Positions 1 to 8,322 of a DNA stretch of 32,232 bases are shown piece after piece (the stretch's first letter is position 1; every line of letters begins with the position of its first letter). Location of the stretch: NCBI GenBank assembly GCA_910586775.1, contig CAJUJN010000049.1, positions 1 through 32,232 on the forward strand, read 5' to 3'. This stretch comes from an uncultured Acetatifactor sp. Its GTDB lineage: Bacteria; Bacillota; Clostridia; Lachnospirales; Lachnospiraceae. The notes beneath the pieces are model-generated. The model ran no database searches. It was not told the origin of the DNA and saw only the letters and a program-made list of their open reading frames with translations. A program made the translations under genes and the position numbers.

Positions 1-135
1 TCCGACATCCTTCTGCTTTACTTCCGGATGCCTTACAGGCCATGTCGCCATTGCCCTTATTTTGGAATGTTCAGGGTTGCATTACTGTTCATTTGTCAAG
101 GTTCTTTTTCACAGTTTATATTACAAACTGTAAAC

Positions 136-224
136 GGAGAAGGAGGGATTTGAACCCTCGCGCCGCTATTAACGACCTGCACCCTTTCCAGGGGTGTCCC
201 TTCAGCCATCTTGGGTACTTCTCC
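136..224 (-). tRNA. tRNA-Ser (anticodon GGA)
   Basis: The minus strand folds as a class II tRNA of 89 nt. A 7-bp acceptor stem starts GGAGAAG and ends CTTCTCC. The anticodon stem CACCC/GGGTG holds the loop CTGGAAA, so the anticodon is GGA and it reads UCC/UCU. There is a long variable arm, typical of tRNA-Ser, and a T-arm GAGGG-TTCAAAT-CCCTC. CCA is not encoded. It lies about 70 nt downstream of a second tRNA-Ser and probably shares its transcript. Confidence 0.96.
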
Positions 225-295
225 AAACGCTGATAATACTTACCGTATTACATTATGTTCTATGAAATAAATCTTCCGGAGAAGGTATCTCCAGC

Positions 296-380
296 GGAGA
301 GGGTGGGATTCGAACCCACGCGCCCTTGCGGACAAACGGTTTTCAAGACCGCCTCGTTATGACCACTTCGATATCTCTCC
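296..380 (-). tRNA. tRNA-Ser (anticodon TGA)
   Basis: Class II tRNA on the minus strand. The acceptor stem is GGAGAG/CTCTCC with an A-C mismatch at the seventh pair. The anticodon stem GCGGT/ACCGT holds the loop CTTGAAA, giving anticodon TGA. A long variable arm and a T-arm GTGGG-TTCGAAT-CCCAC are present. It is the first gene after a strong promoter at 421-449. CCA is not encoded. Confidence 0.95.
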
Positions 381-420
381 ATGTGTTGTTGTCTTCCGCC
401 ATTCCCTGACGGCAAAAGTT

Positions 421-449
421 ATTCTACCAAAAAACCTTTTTTCTGTCAA
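421..449 (-). promoter_or_regulatory. Promoter of the tRNA-Ser pair
   Basis: Read on the minus strand, TTGACA (444-449), a 17-bp spacer and TAGAAT (421-426) form a near-consensus sigma-70/SigA promoter. It ends about 40 bp before the first base of tRNA-Ser(TGA). The surrounding sequence is A/T-rich, as expected for a stable-RNA promoter. Confidence 0.8.
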
Positions 450-523
450 CTACTTTTTTACATTTTTTTCAATTTTTTTAAAGAGCCGCTTTTTCAGGCA
501 TTTTCAGCTGATTTTCAGGCGTA

Positions 524-1261
524 TTATCCGGAATGCAGGAAACTTTCTGCTATGACCAAATCCTCCGGAGTCGTAATCTTTATGTTGTTGTAGGAAGCAT
601 GCACCAGCTTCACTTTCGTATCTGTAAAAAGTTCCACTACGCCTGCGTCGTCCGTTACTTTAATTCCTCTTCTCTGCAGTTCTTCCCACTCTTCCTGCAG
701 TTTTTCATATGCTCTCCTGATCAGCTCTACGCCAAATACCTGCGGAGTCTGGATACTCCAGATCAGATTTCTGTCCGGTGTCACGGCAGCAAACCCGTCT
801 TCGTCCGCAATCTTGATTGTATCCTTGGACGGTACTGCCGCCACACAGGCATTATACTTCCGGACTGCGTCATAAGTACTCTGAAGTATATCCTCTGTCA
901 GAAAAGGCCTTGCACCGTCATGAATGAATACAAACCCGTCATGATTCGGGGTGCGCAGAATCTCTTCCATCCTCCGAAGCGCATTGGCCACGGAAAAACA
1001 TCTCTCCGCCCCTCCGGCAATCACGGCATCCACTTTATGAAAACTGTATTTTTCTACAATTTCATGGCGCATATACGGGATATCCTCTTCTCCGGTGACC
1101 AGAATACAGTCATCTATGACTGCCGACTCTTCCACTGCCCGGAGCGCGTGCCAGATCAAAGGCTTCCCGTCCAGAAGCATAAACTGCTTTGCCACAGAAC
1201 TGTTCATACGGCTTCCGCTTCCGGCCGCCAACAGAACAGCCGTACATCGTTTTTTCTCCAT
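524..1261 (-). CDS. ispD: 2-C-methyl-D-erythritol 4-phosphate cytidylyltransferase (IspD)
   Basis: A 245-residue protein of normal IspD length. It transfers CMP from CTP to MEP in the non-mevalonate isoprenoid pathway, in the cytoplasm. The N-terminal nucleotide-binding loop AAGSGSRM lies at about residues 11-18 and is followed by a conserved Lys (AKQF). FIHDGARPF, VPSKDTIK and TPDRNLIWSIQTPQVF are all diagnostic. The reading frame stays open for 63 codons upstream, but I chose the ATG at 1261: it has GGGAG eight bases upstream and places the LLAAGSGSRM motif where the family has it. It follows tsaD on the same strand after a gap of about 240 bp in which I see no gene, so whether they are co-transcribed is unclear. 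IspF is not in the window. Confidence 0.95.
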   Translation of the reverse strand: MEKKRCTAVLLAAGSGSRMNSSVAKQFMLLDGKPLIWHALRAVEESAVIDDCILVTGEEDIPYMRHEIVEKYSFHKVDAVIAGGAERCFSVANALRRMEEILRTPNHDGFVFIHDGARPFLTEDILQSTYDAVRKYNACVAAVPSKDTIKIADEDGFAAVTPDRNLIWSIQTPQVFGVELIRRAYEKLQEEWEELQRRGIKVTDDAGVVELFTDTKVKLVHASYNNIKITTPEDLVIAESFLHSG

Positions 1262-1503
1262 AGAGCATCTCCCACTGAATTTTTTACGGTCACTTACCGC
1301 GAATACAAAACGTCGTTTCTTCCAGTCCTGCGGTAATAACCTGTGAAACGAACTCCCCACAGCAAGCTGCGGGGTATCTGCTCCCGGCCATTTTACTGAG
1401 CGCTGCAGACAGCCAGGTATTAGACCCGTGAAAAAATAAAGCCTGAACACATCCCGTGCGAAACTTCAGACACCGGCCATACCTGCACAATCCTTGCATA
1501 CAC

Positions 1504-2538
1504 CTACAGTTTCAGATTCGGCACCGCATTCAGCTCAAGGCCGCTGCGAACTCCTCTGATATACTCGTAATATCCCGCCGCTCCGATCATCGCCGCATTA
1601 TCCGTACACAGAAGCGGAGACGGACAATAGAATCTGATATTCCTTTTCGCGCATTCCCGTTCAAAAGCGCTCCGCAGGGAAGAATTGGACGCAACGCCCC
1701 CTGCAATAGCGAATCTGTCATAGCCGAATTCTTTCACGGCATGCAGGGAATGTTCCACCAGCACATCCACCACGGCCTTCTGAAAAGACGCCGCCACATC
1801 CGCCTGGGAATAGCGCTCCCCTTTCATCTGACAGGAATTGAGGTAATTAAGCACGGCGGATTTCAAACCGCTGAAGCTGAAATCGTATTCATTTTCCGCC
1901 ACTTTGGCCCTGGGAAACGGAATAGCGTCCGGATTGCCTTCCCTGGAAATTTTATCTATTTTCGGACCTCCCGGATAGCCCAGGCCAATAGCCCTCGCCA
2001 CCTTGTCGAAGGCCTCTCCTGCCGCGTCATCCCTGGTTCTTCCGATGATTTCATACTTTCCGTAGTCTCTCACCACCACAAGGTGTGAATGCCCGCCGGA
2101 TGCCACCAGGCAGACAAAAGGCGGCTCCAGCTCTTCATATTCGATGTAATTGGCACTGATATGGCCGCTGATATGATGGACTCCCACCAGCGGAATGCCT
2201 GTTGCAAAACTGATCGCTTTCGCCTCCGCCACCCCTACCAGCAGCGCACCCACCAGCCCCGGCCCGTAAGTCACCGCTATCGCCGTGATATCCTGCAGTG
2301 TAACCCCGGCCTGTTTCAGGGCTTCCTCTATCACCTGATTGATCTTTTCAATATGCTTCCTGGATGCAATCTCAGGCACCACTCCCCCATACTGTGTGTG
2401 CAGCGCAATCTGTGTGTAAATGACATTTGACAGCACCCTCCTGCCGTTTTTTACCACGGAAGCTGCTGTCTCATCACAGGAAGTCTCAATTGCAAGCATT
2501 AAGACATCTTTTTCATTATACCGTTCCAATTCTTCCAT
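1504..2538 (-). CDS. tsaD: tRNA N6-adenosine threonylcarbamoyltransferase TsaD
   Basis: A 344-residue TsaD/Kae1/Gcp family protein. It transfers the threonylcarbamoyl group to A37 of ANN-decoding tRNAs (t6A) together with TsaB and TsaE, whose genes are also in this window. Visible family marks are AIETSCDETAASVV near the N-terminus, the metal-binding HHISGH (HxxxH) at about residues 121-126, the LVASGGHSHLV loop, and the C-terminal AGGVASNSSLR and CTDNAAMIG motifs. The ATG at 2538 has AAGGGAAG close upstream. It gives about 13 extra residues before the usual start, so an internal ATG at 2499 remains possible. tsaD lies 81 bp after the DUF6715-like gene. Confidence 0.96.
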   Translation of the reverse strand: MEELERYNEKDVLMLAIETSCDETAASVVKNGRRVLSNVIYTQIALHTQYGGVVPEIASRKHIEKINQVIEEALKQAGVTLQDITAIAVTYGPGLVGALLVGVAEAKAISFATGIPLVGVHHISGHISANYIEYEELEPPFVCLVASGGHSHLVVVRDYGKYEIIGRTRDDAAGEAFDKVARAIGLGYPGGPKIDKISREGNPDAIPFPRAKVAENEYDFSFSGLKSAVLNYLNSCQMKGERYSQADVAASFQKAVVDVLVEHSLHAVKEFGYDRFAIAGGVASNSSLRSAFERECAKRNIRFYCPSPLLCTDNAAMIGAAGYYEYIRGVRSGLELNAVPNLKL

Positions 2539-2619
2539 ACTTCCCTTCTGTCACACTGTATGCAAATCGGGCAGGTTCCACTTCCCCTGCCCTCATCCTG
2601 TATTCCCCTGAAGCAGACT

Positions 2620-3207
2620 TCAGTACGGATTTACATTCTCCGCCAAATCCCAGCCGTATATTTTCCAACGTCTGTTTTCATCCCGGCGCAGCAGATAGAT
2701 TGTCGCCGTCGGATTGCTCTTGCCGTTTTCGATTATCGTATAATCACACCGGATTCTGGCAAAATCATAACCGTCTTCCGTAAACGTATCCACATTCACA
2801 CTGGAAGCTACCGACATGGATGTTATCTTACTTTCTGCGGAACGGAAAGACGCCACATCCGCTTTCAGCTGCAGCAGATTCATTTCTTCCTCATTGTTTT
2901 CCAGCAATTCTGCGTCATAGAGCTCTCTTGCCCGCAGTCCAAGCTGCTCCAGCTCCTCATCTGTGCACTCTTCATTGTAAAGACATTTCTGGATATCCGT
3001 ATAATATTTGATAACTTCCTTCACCGTAGGCGGATAATCGCTCTGCATATCCCGGCTCAGAAGCAGCTGTATCTCCGTCATCTTCACATCGGAGGCGACA
3101 TCTCTTGATTTTCCGGATAAATAGGCATAATAGCCTACCACAATCGCAATCAGTATGATAAATATAACCGTTATTCTCAAAGTAGATTTCTTCATATGCC
3201 CAGCCAC
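2620..3207 (-). CDS. DUF6715-like single-pass membrane protein
   Basis: A 195-residue protein with one N-terminal transmembrane helix at about residues 10-30 (VIFIILIAIVVGYYAYLSG) and a long extracytoplasmic part. The middle is helical and acidic. The C-terminal part looks beta-rich and ends in a RWKIYGWDLAENVNPY-type segment. It resembles the uncharacterised DUF6715 proteins of Lachnospiraceae, which often sit beside rnz and tsaD. The function is unknown. The GTG at 3207 lies two bases after the rnz stop and has AGAGGAA upstream; the alternative ATG at 3195 removes four residues. The tight spacing suggests translational coupling to rnz. Confidence 0.75.
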   Translation of the reverse strand: MAGHMKKSTLRITVIFIILIAIVVGYYAYLSGKSRDVASDVKMTEIQLLLSRDMQSDYPPTVKEVIKYYTDIQKCLYNEECTDEELEQLGLRARELYDAELLENNEEEMNLLQLKADVASFRSAESKITSMSVASSVNVDTFTEDGYDFARIRCDYTIIENGKSNPTATIYLLRRDENRRWKIYGWDLAENVNPY

Positions 3208-3209
3208 CC

Positions 3210-4121
3210 CTATTCCTCTTGAAAATTCAGTTCGACAGTCCTGCCGTCTCTGGCAGCAACCGTATTGGGAAAAATCTTCCTCACATCCCCCAGATACTCC
3301 TCCGGGCGCATCAGCGACGGGCTGTAATGTGTCAGCCAGAGTTCGGGGACGTCGCTGGCTTTGGCAATTCTGGCAGCCTCATACATGGTCATATGCCTGT
3401 TTTCCCTGGCTTTCACCTGCTTATCCGGCTCTCCGTACATGCCCTCAAGAATCAGCAGGTCGGAGCCCGACGCATTTACCGTGATGGCATCCACCGGTCT
3501 GGAATCCGTACAATAAGTTACTTTCAGACCTTTCCGGGGAGGTCCCAGTACCATATCAGGCGTGTATACAGTGCCATCCTGTGTACAGATCTCTCCCTTC
3601 TGCAGGCAGCTCCACAATTTCATGGGAATCTCCTGCGCCAGCGCGCGCTCACGGTCAAAGCGCCCCGTCCTTTCCACTGTCATGGAATAGCCATAGCATA
3701 CCACGCTGTGGCATACCCGGAACGCTTTGATATGAAATCCTTCAAAGGGAAAAATCTGTTCTTCTTCCGTTATTTCCCGGCACTGCACCTCAAAGGGAAG
3801 TTCCGGTGCTATGGTCCGCAGGGCGCTGACTACTTTGATCAATCCTTTTGGGCCTATCAGAAGAAGGGGTTCCCTGCGCTCGGCATTTCCCATGGTGAGC
3901 AACATTCCGGGCAATCCGCTGATATGGTCCGCATGGTAGTGGGTAAAGCAGATGATGTCTATAGGATTGGGACTCCACCCCTTCTCCCGCATTGCAATCT
4001 GTGTGCCCTCCCCGCAGTCAATCAGTATACTCTTTCCGTTATATCGAAGCATCAGTGAGGTGAGCCACCGGTATGGCAGCGGCATCATGCCTCCTGTTCC
4101 CAACAGACTTACATCCAGCAT
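3210..4121 (-). CDS. rnz: Ribonuclease Z
   Basis: A 303-residue metallo-beta-lactamase-fold endonuclease that matures tRNA 3' ends in the cytoplasm. That fits the absence of encoded CCA in both tRNAs here. The zinc motif HYHADH lies at about residues 62-67. GTGGMMPLPYR near the N-terminus, DCGEGTQIAMRE, a YCTDSRP loop and the late THYSPS histidine segment are in family order. I chose the ATG at 4121, with AAGGA upstream and the MLDVSLLGTGG start usual for the family, over the longer open frame beginning at 4178. Its stop nearly abuts the start of the DUF6715-like gene. Confidence 0.93.
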   Translation of the reverse strand: MLDVSLLGTGGMMPLPYRWLTSLMLRYNGKSILIDCGEGTQIAMREKGWSPNPIDIICFTHYHADHISGLPGMLLTMGNAERREPLLLIGPKGLIKVVSALRTIAPELPFEVQCREITEEEQIFPFEGFHIKAFRVCHSVVCYGYSMTVERTGRFDRERALAQEIPMKLWSCLQKGEICTQDGTVYTPDMVLGPPRKGLKVTYCTDSRPVDAITVNASGSDLLILEGMYGEPDKQVKARENRHMTMYEAARIAKASDVPELWLTHYSPSLMRPEEYLGDVRKIFPNTVAARDGRTVELNFQEE

Positions 4122-4222
4122 TTTTTCCTTCTTTCTATCCGCAAAACCACCTGCATTTACAGGACTGCTCATAGCCAAAATATGACTGGCGGCCTTAAAG
4201 CCACTGGCATATCGGCGACTCA

Positions 4223-4252
4223 GTTATACTCATGGTCAAAAACATTTGCCAA
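4223..4252 (-). promoter_or_regulatory. Probable promoter of rnz
   Basis: On the minus strand TTGGCA (4247-4252), an 18-bp spacer and TATAAC (4223-4228) lie about 100 bp upstream of the rnz start. The elements match SigA consensus moderately. The rest of 4122-4374 shows no gene, only a 14-bp palindrome CGAGTG-CT-CACTCG near 4267-4280 with no following T-run. Confidence 0.45.
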
Positions 4253-4374
4253 CTTGAATGTATAACGAGTGAGCACTCGGGCAATTAGAGACAAAAAAGA
4301 CATGGGAGACGGCACAGCCCGTTGTATGAGGATTACCGCATCATTCTCTGAATATGAAAGAAAAACATCCCGTC

Positions 4375-4623
4375 TTATAAAAACTCCGTCTCTTCCACTT
4401 CCTCCACATCCACCGCAAACCCGGCTGTCAACGCGTCATAGCAGTCCTCACATAAATCAAAATGATGTCTTGTGCCGTCCTTCCGGCTGAAATATCCGAA
4501 AACGGTATCGGCACTGAAGCAATACTCCTTCAGATATCCATCTTCTACCGTTAAGGCTCTGCCGCATTTATTGCAGACTACCTGAATCAGTTTTCTCTCC
4601 TGTCCCTCTCCGTATTTACGCAT
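4375..4623 (-). CDS. Small Cys-pair (zinc-ribbon-like) protein, function unknown
   Basis: An 82-residue soluble protein. Two CxxC pairs, CNKCG at about residues 17-21 and CEDCYD at about residues 57-62, suggest a structural zinc site. The C-terminal tail is acidic (DVEEVEETEF). I do not recognise a named family; similar small proteins are annotated as hypothetical. The ATG at 4623 has GGAGGGAG about nine bases upstream and is preferred over the longer open frame starting at 4740. A good TATAAT at 4764-4769 on the minus strand, without a clear -35, may be its promoter. It is flanked by rimI and rnz on the same strand. Confidence 0.7.
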   Translation of the reverse strand: MRKYGEGQERKLIQVVCNKCGRALTVEDGYLKEYCFSADTVFGYFSRKDGTRHHFDLCEDCYDALTAGFAVDVEEVEETEFL

Positions 4624-4807
4624 AGTTTTCTCCCTCCATGCATATACTGACCATGATTCCCGTTCCGTTATGGTCCTGTTCCCCATATCCATCCGGTAAT
4701 TCTCTGCCGGAAATATGGTCATGCCACATTGTAATCGCAACGACTCTGTATCGAGCCGTAACCATTATACTAAAAATATGCGCAAATACATCTGGTAGTT
4801 GTTGGAA

Positions 4808-5251
4808 TCATATTTTTCTGCGCCACATGATCATGGCATCTTCCCTTGGTTTTTCGTAAAAATTCGGGCGGATTCCCTCGGAGCGGAAACCTGCTTTTTC
4901 ATAAATATGGATGGCCGCCTCATTGCCGACACGAACTTCCAGGGTAAATGCCTCTATGCCGGCACTCTCCCCTCTGGCAATCAGTTCACGCAGCATGGCC
5001 TGGCCGATTCCTCTGCCCCTGTACTGTCTGTCCACCACCACATTATCTATGTCGGCTTCGTTACAGCTATTGGTATAGCCGCAGCAGCCCACGGGCCGTC
5101 CGTCAACAAGGGCCGTCAGATAAAAGCAGTAGGGATGCTCCAGCAGTCCCTGAAAATCTTTCTTTGTCCAGGGCATGGAGAAAGCTTCCGCTTCCACTTC
5201 CGCCAGAACCTCTATATCCGCTTCCTGTAGTTCCCTGATTTCAATCTGCAT
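4808..5251 (-). CDS. rimI: Ribosomal protein S18-alanine N-acetyltransferase RimI
   Basis: A 147-residue GNAT-fold acetyltransferase. RimI acetylates the N-terminal alanine of ribosomal protein S18 using acetyl-CoA. The family motif A is clear: VDRQYRGRGIGQAML, the pyrophosphate-binding Q/RxxGxG/A loop, at about residues 73-87. It is followed by LEVRVGNEAAIHIYEKAGF, which is diagnostic of RimI-type enzymes, and a C-terminal Tyr (NFYEKP). The start at 5251 has GGAGTATTT directly upstream. Its place next to tsaB, tsaE and tsaD matches the common tsaE-tsaB-rimI-tsaD arrangement in Firmicutes, here loosened by gaps of about 190 bp and interrupted by rnz. Confidence 0.93.
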   Translation of the reverse strand: MQIEIRELQEADIEVLAEVEAEAFSMPWTKKDFQGLLEHPYCFYLTALVDGRPVGCCGYTNSCNEADIDNVVVDRQYRGRGIGQAMLRELIARGESAGIEAFTLEVRVGNEAAIHIYEKAGFRSEGIRPNFYEKPREDAMIMWRRKI

Positions 5252-5436
5252 AAATACTCCATTGTTTATTTCGGCAGAATCTCTCAAAATATAACCTTTA
5301 TCTCCGGATTCGCCCGGCGGTTCCTGTCATATGTCCTATTTGTGAAGCAATCCCTTCGCTGCCGATAAAAGGCGCGCTTCTTTGTGCCGCATTCAACTAT
5401 AAGAAGCCGCACCTGCCTCCCGCAGCCGAATCCTGA

Positions 5437-6144
5437 TTATCCCCTCTCCGCTTCCCGTTCCGCCTGACTCTTACGCAGATATTCCGGGCTGTGCTCAGCG
5501 GCGGTAACCGTCCTGCCCTCCGCAAAATATACGGCTCCCAGCGCCGCCACACTTGCCGCCCTCTGACGATCATTACCTGCTGCGGCAAGAGAAAACTGTA
5601 ATCCGTTGCACGCACTGATAACACTGTGATATACAGGAACTCCGTCGCCAAGGAAAATAACCGGCCTCCCGAGCCGTGACAGCTGTTCCAGAAGTTCCCG
5701 GATATCCATGGGACTCTGGGGTATCACTGCATGAAGGCGGAATTTTTCGTCACAGGGCAGGAATTCATAGGCCGCCGTATACACCTGATTCCTCCTGGCA
5801 TCCATAATGGGACATACTATCCTGTCTGTGCCGTACAGATTCCACGCCAGACCCTCCAATGTGGGCACCTCCACCAACGGCTTATCCAACGCCAGCCCCA
5901 ACCCCTTTGCCGTAGCCGAGCCGATGCGCAGGCCTGTGAAGGAGCCCGGTCCGGAGGCGATGGCAATGGCATCCACAGTTTTCATATCCAGTTCAATCAT
6001 ATTCCGCAATGCGTCCAACATGGGGAGGAGCGTCTGGGAATGTGTTTTTTTATAATTTGTAGTATATTCCGCCACCAGTTCGTCATCTTCCACCACAGCA
6101 ACGCCTGCAACGAGACCCGAACTGTCCAAACCCAATATTTTCAT
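5437..6144 (-). CDS. tsaB: tRNA threonylcarbamoyladenosine biosynthesis protein TsaB
   Basis: A 235-residue ASKHA-fold protein, a paralog of TsaD that forms the TsaB-TsaD heterodimer for t6A synthesis. Seen are the N-terminal ILGLDSSG phosphate loop, KTHSQTLLPML at about residues 33-44, and the hallmark GPGSFTGLRIG at about residues 65-75. MDARRNQVYTAAYEF and FLGDGV follow. I chose the ATG at 6144, which has GGGAG five bases upstream. A GTG six bases earlier is too close to that site. A 19-codon reading frame with its own strong ribosome binding site ends two bases before this ATG. Confidence 0.94.
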   Translation of the reverse strand: MKILGLDSSGLVAGVAVVEDDELVAEYTTNYKKTHSQTLLPMLDALRNMIELDMKTVDAIAIASGPGSFTGLRIGSATAKGLGLALDKPLVEVPTLEGLAWNLYGTDRIVCPIMDARRNQVYTAAYEFLPCDEKFRLHAVIPQSPMDIRELLEQLSRLGRPVIFLGDGVPVYHSVISACNGLQFSLAAAGNDRQRAASVAALGAVYFAEGRTVTAAEHSPEYLRKSQAEREAERG

Positions 6145-6146
6145 CT

Positions 6147-6206
6147 TCACTCCCTGCGCACTTCGGCGCGCATATCAGCCAATCGTTCTAAAGAATACTT
6201 TTTCAA
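6147..6206 (-). CDS. Possible 19-residue leader peptide coupled to tsaB
   Basis: AGGAGGT is followed after four bases by a TTG codon at 6206. The frame reads LKKYSLERLADMRAEVRRE and stops at 6147, two bases before the tsaB ATG. The strong ribosome binding site and the tight coupling are seen in the sequence. That it is translated and helps tsaB initiation is inference. It may also be a remnant of a longer gene. Confidence 0.3.
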   Translation of the reverse strand: MKKYSLERLADMRAEVRRE

Positions 6207-6336
6207 GTTTACCTCCTGTCCTCACGAAACCATATATTAAGACCTGTTCCCTTGCCTTCCCGTGAAACTTTTTCGTATAGCTGCCTTGCAAGCGGGAGGC
6301 CCTGCTCACTTTTCCGGGACTTTTCCAGCTTAACTC

Positions 6337-6807
6337 TTATACGGTCTTCAAGCTTATTTTTCTATAGTCAAATCCTTTTTCAGGGGCTTTTTCTATCTTA
6401 ACTTCTATACGGGATTCCGGTAATATCTCTTCGATTAAATCCGCCCATTCTATCAGACAGACTCCTTCGCCGTAGATGCAGTCCTCATAGCCGATTTCTT
6501 CCATCTCTTCCGCATCTGCAATGCGGTATACATCAAAATGATAGAGCGGCAGGCGGCCTCCCTCATAAATCTGAAGAATTGTAAAGGTGGGGCTGTTCAC
6601 CGGTTCCCCGATCCCCAGCCCCTCAGCAAATCCCTGCGTAAACACGGTCTTACCCACTCCCAAGTCTCCGATAAGCGTGTAGGCCATTCCTGCGCCGCTC
6701 TGCTCTCCCAGCCTCTTGCCCAGCGCAAAAGTATCCTCCGGAGATTCCGTCTCCGCCACGACACTGCCTTCCCTGTTCAGTTTTACCAGAATCTCTTCAA
6801 TATCCAT
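6337..6807 (-). CDS. tsaE: tRNA threonylcarbamoyladenosine biosynthesis ATPase TsaE
   Basis: A 156-residue P-loop ATPase needed for turnover of the TsaB-TsaD t6A complex. The Walker A motif GDLGVGKT lies at about residues 47-54, followed by FTQGFAEGLG and SPTFTILQIYEG. The YHFDVYR segment and the LIEWADLIEEILP motif are in family order. I chose the ATG at 6807 (GAGG upstream, MDIEEILV start) over a longer open frame starting at 6912, whose extra 35 residues do not look like TsaE. It ends about 190 bp before tsaB. Confidence 0.92.
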   Translation of the reverse strand: MDIEEILVKLNREGSVVAETESPEDTFALGKRLGEQSGAGMAYTLIGDLGVGKTVFTQGFAEGLGIGEPVNSPTFTILQIYEGGRLPLYHFDVYRIADAEEMEEIGYEDCIYGEGVCLIEWADLIEEILPESRIEVKIEKAPEKGFDYRKISLKTV

Positions 6808-6940
6808 TAAATCAGCCTCTTCCGATTTTGCAGCTCTCCCGCTTTTTGATATATACTCGTGCACGCGCTCATTCCTGACAACAGAAACACTGCTCGCGGC
6901 CAAAAAGGACACCGGACAGCCCGGCCGGAGCCTGAAAAAG

Positions 6941-7420
6941 TCAGGAACGTATCTTCACCTTCGCAGGCGGCATATGGGTGGAAATCATTTCAATCACAGC
7001 GCTCCGATTGTCACCCAGCTGCCGTTTGGGAAATATGGTGGCATTGACCCGGGATGTATATACAATAATGCTCCGCCCGGTGGACACCGCCTTGTGCATA
7101 TCTTCCCAGGCCATTTTCTCCTGAGCCTCCCCCTGAGAAACGGTCAGCCCCTCCTCGTCAAGAGTATACTGAAGGGGCTCCTGAAAACTGGAATTGCTCA
7201 AAATCTGGCTTCTGCTTTTAATAAAAAGCGTCCACGGCAGATATAGCAGCATCACCAGTCCCAACACTATAAAAATCCACTGCTGCGTGGCAAATGCAAA
7301 CACAATCAGAAGCGCTCCGAAAGCGCTCCCCACAAGTCCCGCAGGACTGTTGTAAGAATGCATCAGCATATAATCATATAAATCTCCGGCTTCAATCTTA
7401 ACAGTCAATTCAAGCATCAT
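6941..7420 (-). CDS. YcxB-like membrane protein
   Basis: A 159-residue protein with a short N-terminal strand region, two adjacent transmembrane helices at about residues 27-68, and a soluble C-terminal domain. That domain contains YTLDEEGLTVSQGEAQEKMAWEDM and ends in FPKRQL and related segments. This is the layout of the YcxB-like family, whose function is not established. Two ATGs are adjacent at 7420 and 7417, with GGGTG just upstream fitting the second better. A promoter at 7464-7492 lies directly before it, so it probably opens the tsaE-tsaB-rimI transcript. Confidence 0.7.
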   Translation of the reverse strand: MMLELTVKIEAGDLYDYMLMHSYNSPAGLVGSAFGALLIVFAFATQQWIFIVLGLVMLLYLPWTLFIKSRSQILSNSSFQEPLQYTLDEEGLTVSQGEAQEKMAWEDMHKAVSTGRSIIVYTSRVNATIFPKRQLGDNRSAVIEMISTHMPPAKVKIRS

Positions 7421-7463
7421 ATTTCACCCGCTGTATGGTAATGGTAAACAAGTTCTTTGTGCC

Positions 7464-7492
7464 ATTTTACTCTAAAAACGTAAAAAAAGCAA
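7464..7492 (-). promoter_or_regulatory. Promoter of the ycxB-like/tsaE operon
   Basis: On the minus strand TTGCTT (7487-7492), a 17-bp spacer and TAAAAT (7464-7469) match SigA consensus well. It starts just after the ribU terminator T-run and lies about 45 bp from the ycxB-like start. Confidence 0.65.
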
Positions 7493-7494
7493 GT

Positions 7495-7529
7495 AAAAAA
7501 CGCGCCGGCATTGCACCTTGCCGACGCGT
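7495..7529 (-). terminator. Intrinsic terminator of ribU
   Basis: On the minus strand the 11-base arms ACGCGTCGGCA and TGCCGGCGCGT (one G-T wobble) enclose an 8-base loop and run directly into six T. It sits 55 bp after the ribU stop and separates ribU from the ycxB-like promoter. Confidence 0.9.
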
Positions 7530-7584
7530 CTGAATATTTCCGTTCTGCCTGCGTGCCAATCCTACCCTGCAGCCGCTCCATTTT

Positions 7585-8322
7585 TTACATTCTGTGTCCT
7601 GTTTTGATAATGGGGCTTAACGGTTTGTAAATCAATAATGTAACACCGGAGACACTTACACCTTTGATCAGGTTCAGTGGCGCCACACAGGCAACCACAA
7701 AGCTGACTATGTTGCCGTCCCCGGCCAGCGGATTCACTTCGCTTCCCATGGCCAGCAGGCTCTCCAGAGGCAAACCATAAAGTTTGGAAAACGCCGGAAG
7801 CAGGTAAACGGCATTGAAGGCAGTGCCGAATACCGTCATCACCAGCGTGCCGGTGATACAGGCGATAATCGCCGTCTTCTTATTCTTGCGGAAGGCATAA
7901 ATAACCGATGCCGGAAGGATAAAGCTGCAGCCAATCACAAAGTTTGCCAGATCTCCCACAAATGCCGTGGAGGTTCCCTTGACACACAGCTTCAGCAATA
8001 TCTTGATAAACTCCATCATCACACCCGCTGCCGGTCCGAAGGCAAAGGTTCCCACCAGGATGGGCAGCTCGCTGAAGTCCAGCTTGTAAAACGGCGGTGC
8101 AAAGGGCAGCGAGAAGTCAAACAGGTGCAGCAGCATGGCAACCGCAGAAAACATACCGATCATGGCAATCTTTCTGGTGTTGAAGACGGGCTCATCCACG
8201 CCGTTCTTTTTCTGCGCCGCCTTTTCCAGCAGCACGGCCGCCATAAACAATACAGCAATAATCAACAGGAAACTCAGGACATACATTGCGTTCTCCGCAA
8301 TCTTTTGGAACAGTTCATTCAT
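7585..8322 (-). CDS. ribU: ECF transporter S component, riboflavin-specific RibU
   Basis: A 245-residue integral membrane protein. After an extra N-terminal helix at about residues 12-33 comes the RibU core, with TRKIAMIGMFSAVAMLLHLFDF, the substrate-loop region YKLDFSELPILVG and AFGPAAGVMMEFIK. About five or six further helices follow. It binds riboflavin outside the cell and works with the shared EcfA/A'/T energising module, which is not in the window. Specificity is supported by the FMN riboswitch in its leader. The start at 8322 has AGGAGG upstream. It is a single-gene transcript with its own promoter, attenuator and terminator. Confidence 0.93.
   Translation of the reverse strand: MNELFQKIAENAMYVLSFLLIIAVLFMAAVLLEKAAQKKNGVDEPVFNTRKIAMIGMFSAVAMLLHLFDFSLPFAPPFYKLDFSELPILVGTFAFGPAAGVMMEFIKILLKLCVKGTSTAFVGDLANFVIGCSFILPASVIYAFRKNKKTAIIACITGTLVMTVFGTAFNAVYLLPAFSKLYGLPLESLLAMGSEVNPLAGDGNIVSFVVACVAPLNLIKGVSVSGVTLLIYKPLSPIIKTGHRM

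Noticed and set aside
90..136. Inverted repeat ACAGTTT...AAACTGT after the tRNA-Ser(GGA) gene as a terminator.
   Set aside because: On the minus strand it is followed by A-rich sequence rather than a T-run, so it does not look like an intrinsic terminator for the tRNAs.
1262..1503. A possible small gene in the tsaD-ispD gap (69-codon frame).
   Set aside because: No ribosome site and an Arg/Cys/Trp-rich composition typical of chance frames.
4267..4280. Palindrome CGAGTG-CT-CACTCG as an operator or terminator.
   Set aside because: It is short, single and without a T-run, and it does not overlap the probable rnz promoter.
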